Assembly (NCBI GenBank): GCA_947494435.1
Contig: CANLUY010000001.1
Coordinates: forward strand, 796,001 to 860,000
Reading direction: 5' to 3'
DNA: 64,000 nucleotides
Source: an uncultured Litoreibacter sp.
GTDB lineage: Bacteria; Pseudomonadota; Alphaproteobacteria; Rhodobacterales; Rhodobacteraceae
The notes beneath the pieces were generated by a model. It was given only the letters and a program-made list of their open reading frames with translations. It made no database searches and was not told where the DNA came from. The stretch's first letter is position 1, and the number at the start of each line of letters is the position of its first letter. Both the position numbers and the translations under genes were made by a program. This document shows positions 43,714 to 52,292 of this stretch, piece after piece.

Positions 43714-43801
43714 CACATCCGGCATCATTTGTTGCACAATCCAGAACATACGCGTCTAATACTTATAGTTTTTTTTGTTTTCTACATTTGGAACCAAGCC
43801 G

Positions 43802-45178
43802 ATGACTGAAGGACTTCCGGAATTTCTTAAGCAAGGCGAAGCTGCGCGGCTCTTCCCTGTACTGTCTACAACTTCAAAAGAAGGGAGGACAACATCGATA
43901 GTCCTCGCTTGCCTTTCTGTTGTTCGCGAACTTGGAGGTGACCTACTGCGGTCTATCGGGCAAAACGTTGGAGTTCGAACAAAGATTGAATGCTACACGG
44001 AAATTGTTTTCCGCAACTCTACAGCCCCACATGAAGACCGGCCCGATGGTCTAATCGTTGTCAGCAATGGAAAACGGCAATGGCGTGCGTTGGTAGAAGC
44101 GAAAATCGGTTCTGCAACACACAGTGTCGAGCAGATTGAAAAGTATCGAAAATTAGCACAGGAGCAGTCCGTCGACTGTGTTATCACTCTTTCCAATCAG
44201 TTCGCGGCGCAACCCCAAACACATCCACTTGAACAAGTTAGAAAGAGTCGCTCCCGGATACCGGTATTTCATTGGTCATGGATGCACATCTTGACTACCA
44301 GCGATCTCCTTTTGACAAATGAATCTATTGAAGATGACGATCAAAAGCAGGTTTTGGCCGAGCTTCGGAGATTTCTGACGCACGAGAGTGCGGGAGTACG
44401 TGGCTTCGAAAGAATGCCATCCGAATGGTCTGAGCTAAACAAGCTGGTTTCAAGTGGCGGGTCGATACCGGCTAAATCACCGCATTTGTTACCTGTTGTC
44501 TTGGCATGGCATCAAGAAACACGCGATCTTTCACTAATTCTCTCTCGAATGACAGGCGCGCGTGTTTCTGAACGATTGCCCAGAAAACACCAAAAGGACG
44601 CAGCGTGTAGAGTCAACGATGACAGCCAGAAGTTGAGGGACAAAGTTTGCCTTGAAAGTCAGCTTGTAGTTCCGGACGCGGCAGCTCCTATCGAAATCAT
44701 TGCTGATTTGCGTCGAAGGTCCATCGATGTTGGCATGACAATACGTGCGCCAGACGATCGAAAATCAACTTCTGCTCGAATTAACTGGTTACTTAGACAA
44801 ATCAAACACGAACAAGTCGACGAGTTTCATGTCAGGTTGCAGTGGCCCGGAACAAGTGGATCAACGCAATTTCAACTCTCGGAACTAGAGGAAGACGTTA
44901 AAATTGCCGAGGTCGATAAATCGCACCTGAGCCCGAATGGCTTTCACATCTTCCTATCAAAGAGGTTGGGTAGCCGTTTCACTCAGCAAAGCAATTTCAT
45001 TTCTGATCTTGAGCAAATCGTACCTGATTTCTATGGATCCATCGGCTCGGCACTTCGGCAACATCAAAAGAAAGCTCCTACACTTAGACCTGATCGTAGA
45101 CAGAGTGATGATGTTACGCCTGAAGCTATTCATGAGGAGTCTGAGGAAACAAGAGCAGATGGGCCCGGTGATACTTAG
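43802..45178 (+). CDS. PD-(D/E)xK nuclease-like protein coupled to Zorya operon
   Basis: 458 residues from ATG 43802; a TTG at 43775 would add nine. The N-terminal domain has a PD-(D/E)xK pattern: Asp82 in RPDGLIVV, then Glu99-Ala-Lys101 in ALVEAKIG, followed by QIEKYRKLA and DCVITLSNQF, a restriction-like fold layout. The rest is unassigned, with a helical centre and charged C-terminal tail. I recall similar uncharacterised proteins in defence islands. The stop overlaps the GTG start of zorA by one base, so it belongs to the same translational unit. It is not one of the four named Zorya genes. Confidence 0.75.
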   Translation: MTEGLPEFLKQGEAARLFPVLSTTSKEGRTTSIVLACLSVVRELGGDLLRSIGQNVGVRTKIECYTEIVFRNSTAPHEDRPDGLIVVSNGKRQWRALVEAKIGSATHSVEQIEKYRKLAQEQSVDCVITLSNQFAAQPQTHPLEQVRKSRSRIPVFHWSWMHILTTSDLLLTNESIEDDDQKQVLAELRRFLTHESAGVRGFERMPSEWSELNKLVSSGGSIPAKSPHLLPVVLAWHQETRDLSLILSRMTGARVSERLPRKHQKDAACRVNDDSQKLRDKVCLESQLVVPDAAAPIEIIADLRRRSIDVGMTIRAPDDRKSTSARINWLLRQIKHEQVDEFHVRLQWPGTSGSTQFQLSELEEDVKIAEVDKSHLSPNGFHIFLSKRLGSRFTQQSNFISDLEQIVPDFYGSIGSALRQHQKKAPTLRPDRRQSDDVTPEAIHEESEETRADGPGDT

Positions 45179-46623
45179 TGTATAATTTCCAAGACGTCAG
45201 CCAAGACGTTGTCGATAAAGTTCTTACGGTCGCGGCGCTCCTAACGGACGAGTGGGTTCCAGGGGCGGTCGCACTTGCGATGGTCGGATCTGCGGCGTTG
45301 CTACTGTTGATAATGTGGAAAGTGACAGGCGCGCAATTGCGGTCACTTCGGTCGGCGGCAAAGTTAGTGAACAATACGAGTTCGGAACTCGAGTTCGCTG
45401 GAAAATTTTCGGAGGTAAGTGCTTCCTTCGGTGTGGGTAGTTCAAAAAGCAACGGACCCAAAAGGCGCATAGCTGAAGTTTGGCGTGAGTATCGCGAAAC
45501 ACTGATCGAGCCGACTGAAGAGGGGCGGCCAATTCAGAACTCCATACGTCCTTCTGCCTTCTTCAACACTGGAAATCTTGGTTTTGGCCTCAGAAGCTGG
45601 CGTTTTTGGCCAGGTCTGTTTGTCTCGGTCGGTTTGCTTTTGACCTTTCTTGGTCTAGTGGCAGCTTTGCAAGAAACTGGTGGTGTGCTTGATGCAGCTG
45701 ATGGTGGCTCAACCAACGGAGCGATGGGCGACGCGCTGAACGACTTGCTCACTGTCGCATCTGCGAAATTCATCATGTCGCTATCTGGACTATTTGTTTC
45801 GATCTTGCTCATCGGTGCAATTCGGTGGCTGGACTCCAGAGTTGATGGTGCAGTGAGTGACCTTGCGCATTCGCTCGAAGATCGATTGCAGTTTGTTAGT
45901 CTGGAGCGGCTGTCACAACAGCAATTGGAGGAAGCCAAAGAGACACGCACACATATGGCCAAGCTCAACATGGAGCTGATCACAGCAATAGCAAAACCCC
46001 TTCAAGACGCGGCAGAAGCTGGCGGAAATGCTGCTGTCGGCGCAATGAAAGGTGTCGCCGATCAAATTTCGGCAACGTTGTCGGATACGGTTACTGACGC
46101 AAGCGAAAAGATGGAAGCGGCAGCGATTAGTATGTCAGAGACAACCGCAGGGTTGGACGGCGTTTCACGTCGTGTTGAAATGGTCGTGGGAGAATTGAAT
46201 TCCGCTGCCGAGGCTCTCTCAAGTGCTGCAACACCGGTCGCAGACAGCATTTCGCAGACTGAACAAATGACACGAACGATCGCGAAGTCGAGCGTAGAGT
46301 TAGTAGAAAACGCTTCAGCGGCACTCAAGAGCCAAACGGAGGCGGTCTTAGTAGCAGCGGAGGCCATGAGCCAACAAGTTCAAGCCTTTGAAGAGCGGGC
46401 GAAAGCCTATGATGGAGACATGGCGAGAGCTCTCGAAGGTTATCGAAAAAATTTGGATGCAGCCGTCGAGAAGGTCTCCAAATTCTCTGGCGACGTTCAC
46501 TCGGACTATTCTGACGCTCTCCAACGCCTGCGTGCAGTCATTGATAGCGCCCGCTCATTTGAGCCTGCAACCGATAACGTGGCCATGCAAGCCAGTGACG
46601 ATGACCAGGAGACGCTGTCGTGA
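45178..46623 (+). CDS. zorA: Zorya anti-phage system protein ZorA (MotA/ExbB-like)
   Basis: 481 residues, GTG start overlapping the previous stop by one base. Membrane helices at ~28-47, ~142-162 and ~195-220; the stretch RFWPGLFVSVGLLLTFLGLVAALQ and DLLTVASAKFIMSLSGLFVSILLIGAIRWLDS is the MotA/TolQ/ExbB core. A long helical cytoplasmic tail (~residues 225-470) follows, rich in Ala/Glu heptads. With ZorB it forms a proton-driven rotary-type complex that senses infection (known for Zorya). The tail is shorter than I recall for E. coli type I ZorA. Next start overlaps as GTGA. Confidence 0.9.
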   Translation: MYNFQDVSQDVVDKVLTVAALLTDEWVPGAVALAMVGSAALLLLIMWKVTGAQLRSLRSAAKLVNNTSSELEFAGKFSEVSASFGVGSSKSNGPKRRIAEVWREYRETLIEPTEEGRPIQNSIRPSAFFNTGNLGFGLRSWRFWPGLFVSVGLLLTFLGLVAALQETGGVLDAADGGSTNGAMGDALNDLLTVASAKFIMSLSGLFVSILLIGAIRWLDSRVDGAVSDLAHSLEDRLQFVSLERLSQQQLEEAKETRTHMAKLNMELITAIAKPLQDAAEAGGNAAVGAMKGVADQISATLSDTVTDASEKMEAAAISMSETTAGLDGVSRRVEMVVGELNSAAEALSSAATPVADSISQTEQMTRTIAKSSVELVENASAALKSQTEAVLVAAEAMSQQVQAFEERAKAYDGDMARALEGYRKNLDAAVEKVSKFSGDVHSDYSDALQRLRAVIDSARSFEPATDNVAMQASDDDQETLS

Positions 46624-47666
46624 GAGGTGCAGACTACTATCACGCGGAGGAGGTCGAGGAGGAAGAAACAGCATTTGTCACGATGACAGATATGACCGTC
46701 AGTATTTTGTTCATACTGTTGATCCTTCTCGCTTTTTTCGCGAGTCAGTTGCGCCCCGAAAGTATCGATTCTGAAGAGATCTTAGAAAGGCTAAATGCCC
46801 AGCTCGAAGTACTAAGAGATGAGAACAGCGAGCTAATATCGCTCCTGTCTGATCAGGACATTGACTACGCAACGTTGTCGGAAACTAAATCCAATTTAGA
46901 AGCCGCGAACCGGCGGTTAGCGGAACTGGAACGTGTCCTCTCAGATCAAGAAGATATCGCGACCGAGCTTCTTCAAATCACAGCAAGAGCTGAACGGCTT
47001 GAAGAGCAACTGAGAGAGCTCAATGAAAACCGTCTTGATCGTCTCGAAGTTTATAATTCTGCCGTTCGCGCTACTCGAGTTCGTTTGTTGCAATCTCTAC
47101 AGTCCCAAATCGACGCAGAGTACCCCGAATTGCGGGTGCGCCTGAGTGCAAGGGAAGACGCACTTCAATTTGTGGGGGAGGGGTTGTTCGCGTCCGGTAG
47201 CCGTAGCCTTTCGGCCGCAAGTACGATCAAGGTCCGTAGGATCGCTGAGATACTGGAAGACTCGCTATCATGTTACACGATTGGTTCGCGGTCAGCGTTT
47301 TCCAGAGCGTGCAACGAAGGTTACGCGCTGATCGATGCTCTTCAAATTGAAGGTCATACTGACAGTGATGGAACGCTCAGCTTCAATACCAGACTTGGCG
47401 CAGACAGAGCGGCAGCAACTTATGGCGCGATGATCGAGCATCTCCCTCGGTTGACGGACCATCGCAACCTCGCAAGTCAACCAGTATTGTCAGTAGCTGG
47501 CTACGGGGAGGACCGTCCGGTCGCACCAAATGATACTTACGGCAACAAGAGCCTGAACCGCAGGATCGATTTGCGCTTCATAATGCTCCGGCCATCGAGT
47601 GTCGAAGAAATCGACAAGATTGAGAACGTCCTGCAAAGCAATCTGCCAGAGCAGAATGACCCATGA
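46620..47666 (+). CDS. zorB: Zorya protein ZorB (MotB/OmpA-like stator subunit)
   Basis: 348 residues, GTG start. Short cytoplasmic N-terminus, then TDMTVSILFILLILLAFFASQL (~residues 23-44) with Asp24 at the ion-binding position. A periplasmic coiled coil spans ~50-140. The OmpA-like domain (~230-335) has LQIEGHTDSDGTLSFNTRLGADRAAATYGAM and SVAGYGEDRPVAPNDTYGNKSLNRRIDLRFIM, the peptidoglycan-binding signature. Anchors ZorA to the cell wall. Overlaps zorC by ATGA. Confidence 0.93.
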   Translation: MRGADYYHAEEVEEEETAFVTMTDMTVSILFILLILLAFFASQLRPESIDSEEILERLNAQLEVLRDENSELISLLSDQDIDYATLSETKSNLEAANRRLAELERVLSDQEDIATELLQITARAERLEEQLRELNENRLDRLEVYNSAVRATRVRLLQSLQSQIDAEYPELRVRLSAREDALQFVGEGLFASGSRSLSAASTIKVRRIAEILEDSLSCYTIGSRSAFSRACNEGYALIDALQIEGHTDSDGTLSFNTRLGADRAAATYGAMIEHLPRLTDHRNLASQPVLSVAGYGEDRPVAPNDTYGNKSLNRRIDLRFIMLRPSSVEEIDKIENVLQSNLPEQNDP

Positions 47667-48988
47667 GTTTGGCCAGCGCCATAGTTGGCTTGTCTGCCCC
47701 AGTTGCTGGCTGCGCTACTGCGCCCGCAGCCTGTCTCGAAGAAGCCTGTCGTTCAATTCGGGACTCATTTCCAGCGCCAACCGTTGTCACGGACAACACA
47801 TTGGGCAAGTTGGTTGACCTGATCCAATCCCGCATATCAAGCGGGAACTGGATAGGTATTACAGAAGCAAACGTGCTCCCACTAATACATGCACTTTGCC
47901 GCGGAAGTATAAGTGAGCCCGCGAAACTAGTTGAATTCTTGAGCCGAGAAGTCAACTTATCGCGCCGTCCTGCGTTCTTGGCAGCAGCAATGGAGGGTTA
48001 CCTAGAAGGTTGGAGCAAAGGCTCAACACATACCCGCCGTGCCGCAGAACTGCTTCTGAAGCGCCAGGGTGACCTACCAGAGCCTCACTCAGATTGTGTT
48101 TCCCGCGCGCCCGAGTGCCTCGATCCTGAATTCGGTGCGCGAAGCGTTGCGGCCCGAATTTTGAAAAGCAACGAGCCTTTGGAAGCGATGTCCAACCTCG
48201 GGTTCGGAGAGCCATTTTCTCCAGGCTTCGCAACCGAAGTAGGCAAATGCTTCGTCCAGGATTATCCGTTGCCAAAGTCTCTTGCTCTTGCTCAACGCCT
48301 AGCTCGTTGGGCGCGGCCAGAAAACGGCGGCGGGATCGGAGACGAGGGACTGATTGGGACGCTCGAAAAGCTTTTGTCGCCATGGCATCAACGTGTGCCA
48401 GCCGAGGAAATTCAGGCATGGCTACTTAATTGGGTTCTCGAGCATATTGGCGACCCCCGAAAGCCTGGGGAAAGTGGGCACTGGCTAGTGGCAACTGAGA
48501 CGAGCAAGCGCACCGTCCTTACTTGGTTAGCAGGCCAGAGCATAGAAGCTTTCATGAACGTCATTTCCGCAGTTGAGACTGAGCGCCCTGACATGTGGAG
48601 TGAGCGCAGAAATTTCTGGATGTCGCTCTACAAAGAGGGGGTAATCACCGAAGCTTGGGTAGCCCTACATCCAGCTGCGCAACGAGAGGCAAAACGTCGA
48701 TTTGAAGAGACGAAGGAGCCCGCGCTCGAAGCCTTTGCGCAACAACTGGGAGGTCGCAAAGACACATCCCTTCTCATAATGAGAGCTGGCGATCACATTT
48801 TAGTCGAAGGCTCAAAAAACTATCGAATACATGTTTTTGATCGCGACTTTCCAGGCCGTCCCGAGCTGTATCGGGATTCCTATCGTGATCAAGACATAAC
48901 GCTTTCACCAAGCAATCATCCGGCCACGAAGTACCATCGTGGAGGGATCAACAACTGGGGCAGCTGGGTTCGGAGACAGTTACGATGA
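47663..48988 (+). CDS. zorC: Zorya protein ZorC (EH-signature domain)
   Basis: 441 residues, no membrane segment. Helical throughout with an EH-signature-like C-terminal domain ending SPSNHPATKYHRGGINNWGSWVRRQLR, the typical tail of ZorC proteins. ZorC is thought to bind DNA and act with ZorD in the cytoplasmic response (from literature knowledge). Identification rests on position between zorB and zorD, length and this tail. Four-base overlaps on both sides. Confidence 0.88.
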   Translation: MSLASAIVGLSAPVAGCATAPAACLEEACRSIRDSFPAPTVVTDNTLGKLVDLIQSRISSGNWIGITEANVLPLIHALCRGSISEPAKLVEFLSREVNLSRRPAFLAAAMEGYLEGWSKGSTHTRRAAELLLKRQGDLPEPHSDCVSRAPECLDPEFGARSVAARILKSNEPLEAMSNLGFGEPFSPGFATEVGKCFVQDYPLPKSLALAQRLARWARPENGGGIGDEGLIGTLEKLLSPWHQRVPAEEIQAWLLNWVLEHIGDPRKPGESGHWLVATETSKRTVLTWLAGQSIEAFMNVISAVETERPDMWSERRNFWMSLYKEGVITEAWVALHPAAQREAKRRFEETKEPALEAFAQQLGGRKDTSLLIMRAGDHILVEGSKNYRIHVFDRDFPGRPELYRDSYRDQDITLSPSNHPATKYHRGGINNWGSWVRRQLR

Positions 48989-51900
48989 GCGGTCTTCATG
49001 TCAGGGAGATTTTTGAGAACGGAGTCATTCTGGAACCTACGCGCGGGAAACGTGGCGCTTGGAACAGGTTGCGCCGTTCTCCTGTTATCGACCTTCGAAA
49101 TCCGCTCCAAGAGGACAAGGGTCTTTCCTTTGCTCTAGCCCGCATTCGAACGCTTGATCACTCCGGCAAGGACACGGTTATCCGGCCAGACAGCCTGACC
49201 TTGTCGCACGGTATTGTGGCCAAGATCGAAGACGTTTTCGCGCCCGCACTCGGACTGCCTAAATTGGAGGATCAACTTACCTTCGCAACGAAATTCTTGG
49301 GCACGCTTGGCAGTTCGGACGCGCGCTTAGAATGGCGCTGGGAGAGGTTGGGCAAGCCAGAAATGGTGCCACGCCGAGGAGCCTTTCTTTTCCCAGATAC
49401 ACCAGGTTCGCGACGACGGATACCGGCCACCATTTTGCAAGCCATTGAACTATCGGAGACATTTGACCCTACTTCTCCTTTGCCTGCACACTGGCGAGCT
49501 TTGGCTGCATTTCGCGACTGCCTGGGAAGTGCAGGCAAACGTGCATCGCCGGACAGATTTCTTTCGGACTTGAGGATTACTTCCGTTGCTAGGATTGGCA
49601 TTGAAGTGGACGCACAGGATGAGGCCGCGTTTATTGCTGTACCAGTCGGTGCCAAGGAGGAAATTGGCGAAACCGATGAACCACTGTTTTCTAAGGCTGT
49701 GCGAAAAAGCTTTTCGGATGCGGTCGCAGACCACGGTGCGCTTCCAGCGTACCGCTTGTCGGATGGTACATTTGCAGTCGTTGATCAAAGTGCCGCCCCA
49801 GTGCTCGAACTCGTTGCAAAGGCCATGAGAGGAGACAGATTGCAACGCAAAGCCTTTATTCAGGATGCGCCCAGACTAATCGAAGAAGCCCTGGAACGTC
49901 ATTTCAGAGAAACTGGTCAGATAAATGAGGATACGACGCCTGAGCAATCAGCTGAACTGATCACGACTGCGCTCGAAGACGGCTGGGCGGAAACCAATGG
50001 CTGGTCAGAACGGGTCATTGGCATTGGTGCTGTCGCGAGACTGGAAATGGAAATCTCGGTGGGTTCAGGGTTGCCATGGCTCCCAGATACTCTCGGGCAG
50101 TCACTAGGTGAACTGTTGGGATCAATTGCGGATGACAGGCTAGAGGCGGCGATTCAGGCTCTTCAGAGAGCTGTTTTGGATGGTGAAGAGAGCATAGAGT
50201 TTGACGAAGTCATTATACCTGTCCACCCAGACGTAGATGAGGCACTCAGACGTCGCTTGGCCATGCGCTCAGATGCGACCGAGGTTAGCAGTGAGCCAGA
50301 TGAGGCGATCTTGCCGTTGGTGCACGCTAACCTGCATGATCTAGACTATTTCGCGCACAAGTCTCCACGAGGCCGTGCTGAGCAAGGCCTACCATCTTCT
50401 GTCAAATCCGTGTTGCGTCCATATCAGTTGAAAGCGTTCGACTGGCAGCAAGCCGCGTGGACAAAGGGTATGCCCGGACTTCTGAATGCCGACGAGCAAG
50501 GCTTGGGCAAGACTCTGCAAACATTGTCATTTCTTGCTTGGCTTACTCAGGAGATGCGCAATGGCAAAGTCGCGCCGAGGCCGGTACTGGTGGTTGCTCC
50601 CACGTCGTTGTTACGCAATTGGCAAGACGAAATCGAGCAACACCTAGATGCCGGAGCTTTGGGGCCGATTCACCGTATGTACGGAACTGAATTGTCAAAA
50701 TTCCGAGGCACGCGTGGACGTGACATAGTAGACGGTGAAACCCATCTGGATTTGTCGGATTTGGTCGGAAAAGTTGGTGTAGTGGTCACAACTTATCAAA
50801 CCCTCGCAAATTACGCTGTCAGCCTGAATCAACTGCATTTTGGCGCATCCGTCTTCGACGAAATTCAGTTCATAAAGAACCCAAGAACACAAAGAGCAAC
50901 AGCCGTCAAAGGTGTTAACTCCGATTTTCATATCGGTTTAACTGGGACACCTATAGAGAACCGAACTCAAGATCTTTGGTCGATAGTAGATACTATAGCA
51001 CCAGGTTCACTTGGCGCTCTGGCGGGCTTCAATCGCATTTTTGAGAAACCGGATGGGGCACGCCTAGAACAATTAAGAACGGCACTATTTGACTCGGCGG
51101 GAGGCGGTACACCACTTTGCCTCCGGCGTACAAAAGAGGAAGCGGACCCTTCCATTCCACCAAAAGTGAGACTGCTCTATTCGCGAGACATGCCTCGCCC
51201 GCAGATGTTGAGGTACGACGAAGCGAGGGCGAAAGGCGGTGGCATTTTGCAAGTTTTGCAACACATTCGACGCGTTTCAGCACACCCCGGAATGTTGGAA
51301 GGTGAACTTACAAACGATTTTATTGGTGCTTCGGCGCGAACCGAAGCAACCCTTGACATCTTGCGCTACATTGCGTCGAGAGGTGAGCGTGCCCTAGTCT
51401 TTGTCGAAAACCTTGATCTTCAAGCTTGGTTGGCTGAGTTCCTGAAGATCGAATTCGATCTTCCCGAGGTCATGGTGATAAACGGTGGGACTTCGATAAA
51501 CGACCGACGCGAAATCACAAGAAGGTTTCAACGGCACCTGAAAGAGGACGACGGCTTTGACGTACTTCTGCTTGGTCCAAGAGCCGCTGGTACTGGCTTA
51601 ACCTTGACGGCTGCTAACCATGTAATCCATCTCACAAGGTGGTGGAATCCAGCAGTCGAAGAGCAATGCAACGACCGAACACACAGGATTGGTCAAACAA
51701 AACAAGTTACTATCCACTTGCCAATGGCAATACATCCGGCCCTTGGACCTGCGTCGTTCGACTGCCTTCTTCATCGCTTGATCTCAGGAAAAAGAGCATT
51801 GGCCTCAAACGTCATGCAGCCTTCGTATGTTTCTGAAGGTGACCTGCGACTTCTCCACAATGCTGTAATTTCTGGAGAAATCACAGACGACCTACCAAAA

Positions 51901-52167
51901 TCAAACGCGAAAATAAACTTGCCGGATCGCGATGATCTGTCGGTTGAAAATCTTAGTGAGAACGTAATTCAAATTTCTGGAAGCCGTTGGAGTGGCAAAG
52001 TACTGGTTGGTTTTGGGAAAGCGATCAACGACTTGGCGAAATACCGGACGGAAGACACATTGTGTGCAATCATGGTTTCGCCAGAAGCCATCGGTTGGGA
52101 TTCGAACATTCCACTTAGCAAGATTACAGACGAGCGCCTTTGGCCTGATCTAGCGCTTCCATTCTAG
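48985..52167 (+). CDS. zorD: Zorya protein ZorD (SNF2-family helicase)
   Basis: 1060 residues. The N-terminal ~470 residues are unassigned. The Swi2/Snf2 motor starts with LRPYQLKAFDWQ; Walker A reads NADEQGLGKT (~503-510), motif II DEIQ (~625-628), motif III region LTGTPIENR, and motif VI QCNDRTHRIGQ (~894-904). ZorD degrades or translocates on phage DNA after the ZorAB signal (family knowledge). Overlaps zorC by ATGA. Presence of all four genes in order supports a complete type I-like system. Confidence 0.94.
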   Translation: MSGLHVREIFENGVILEPTRGKRGAWNRLRRSPVIDLRNPLQEDKGLSFALARIRTLDHSGKDTVIRPDSLTLSHGIVAKIEDVFAPALGLPKLEDQLTFATKFLGTLGSSDARLEWRWERLGKPEMVPRRGAFLFPDTPGSRRRIPATILQAIELSETFDPTSPLPAHWRALAAFRDCLGSAGKRASPDRFLSDLRITSVARIGIEVDAQDEAAFIAVPVGAKEEIGETDEPLFSKAVRKSFSDAVADHGALPAYRLSDGTFAVVDQSAAPVLELVAKAMRGDRLQRKAFIQDAPRLIEEALERHFRETGQINEDTTPEQSAELITTALEDGWAETNGWSERVIGIGAVARLEMEISVGSGLPWLPDTLGQSLGELLGSIADDRLEAAIQALQRAVLDGEESIEFDEVIIPVHPDVDEALRRRLAMRSDATEVSSEPDEAILPLVHANLHDLDYFAHKSPRGRAEQGLPSSVKSVLRPYQLKAFDWQQAAWTKGMPGLLNADEQGLGKTLQTLSFLAWLTQEMRNGKVAPRPVLVVAPTSLLRNWQDEIEQHLDAGALGPIHRMYGTELSKFRGTRGRDIVDGETHLDLSDLVGKVGVVVTTYQTLANYAVSLNQLHFGASVFDEIQFIKNPRTQRATAVKGVNSDFHIGLTGTPIENRTQDLWSIVDTIAPGSLGALAGFNRIFEKPDGARLEQLRTALFDSAGGGTPLCLRRTKEEADPSIPPKVRLLYSRDMPRPQMLRYDEARAKGGGILQVLQHIRRVSAHPGMLEGELTNDFIGASARTEATLDILRYIASRGERALVFVENLDLQAWLAEFLKIEFDLPEVMVINGGTSINDRREITRRFQRHLKEDDGFDVLLLGPRAAGTGLTLTAANHVIHLTRWWNPAVEEQCNDRTHRIGQTKQVTIHLPMAIHPALGPASFDCLLHRLISGKRALASNVMQPSYVSEGDLRLLHNAVISGEITDDLPKSNAKINLPDRDDLSVENLSENVIQISGSRWSGKVLVGFGKAINDLAKYRTEDTLCAIMVSPEAIGWDSNIPLSKITDERLWPDLALPF

Positions 52168-52292
52168 ATAAAGAAACCGCACAAGACCTTTTGCGCTCTA
52201 CCAGCATTGTCTAAGTTGATCCCTGTTTTGCCGATATCTGGGGCTACAAATTTCACTCATCCATCTAGCTGTAAACCTTGCAATCGACTGTA

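Noticed and set aside
45178-52167. Type II or type III Zorya
   Set aside because: Type II has ZorE (HNH) and type III has ZorF/ZorG; here a SNF2 helicase and an EH-signature protein follow zorB, as in type I.
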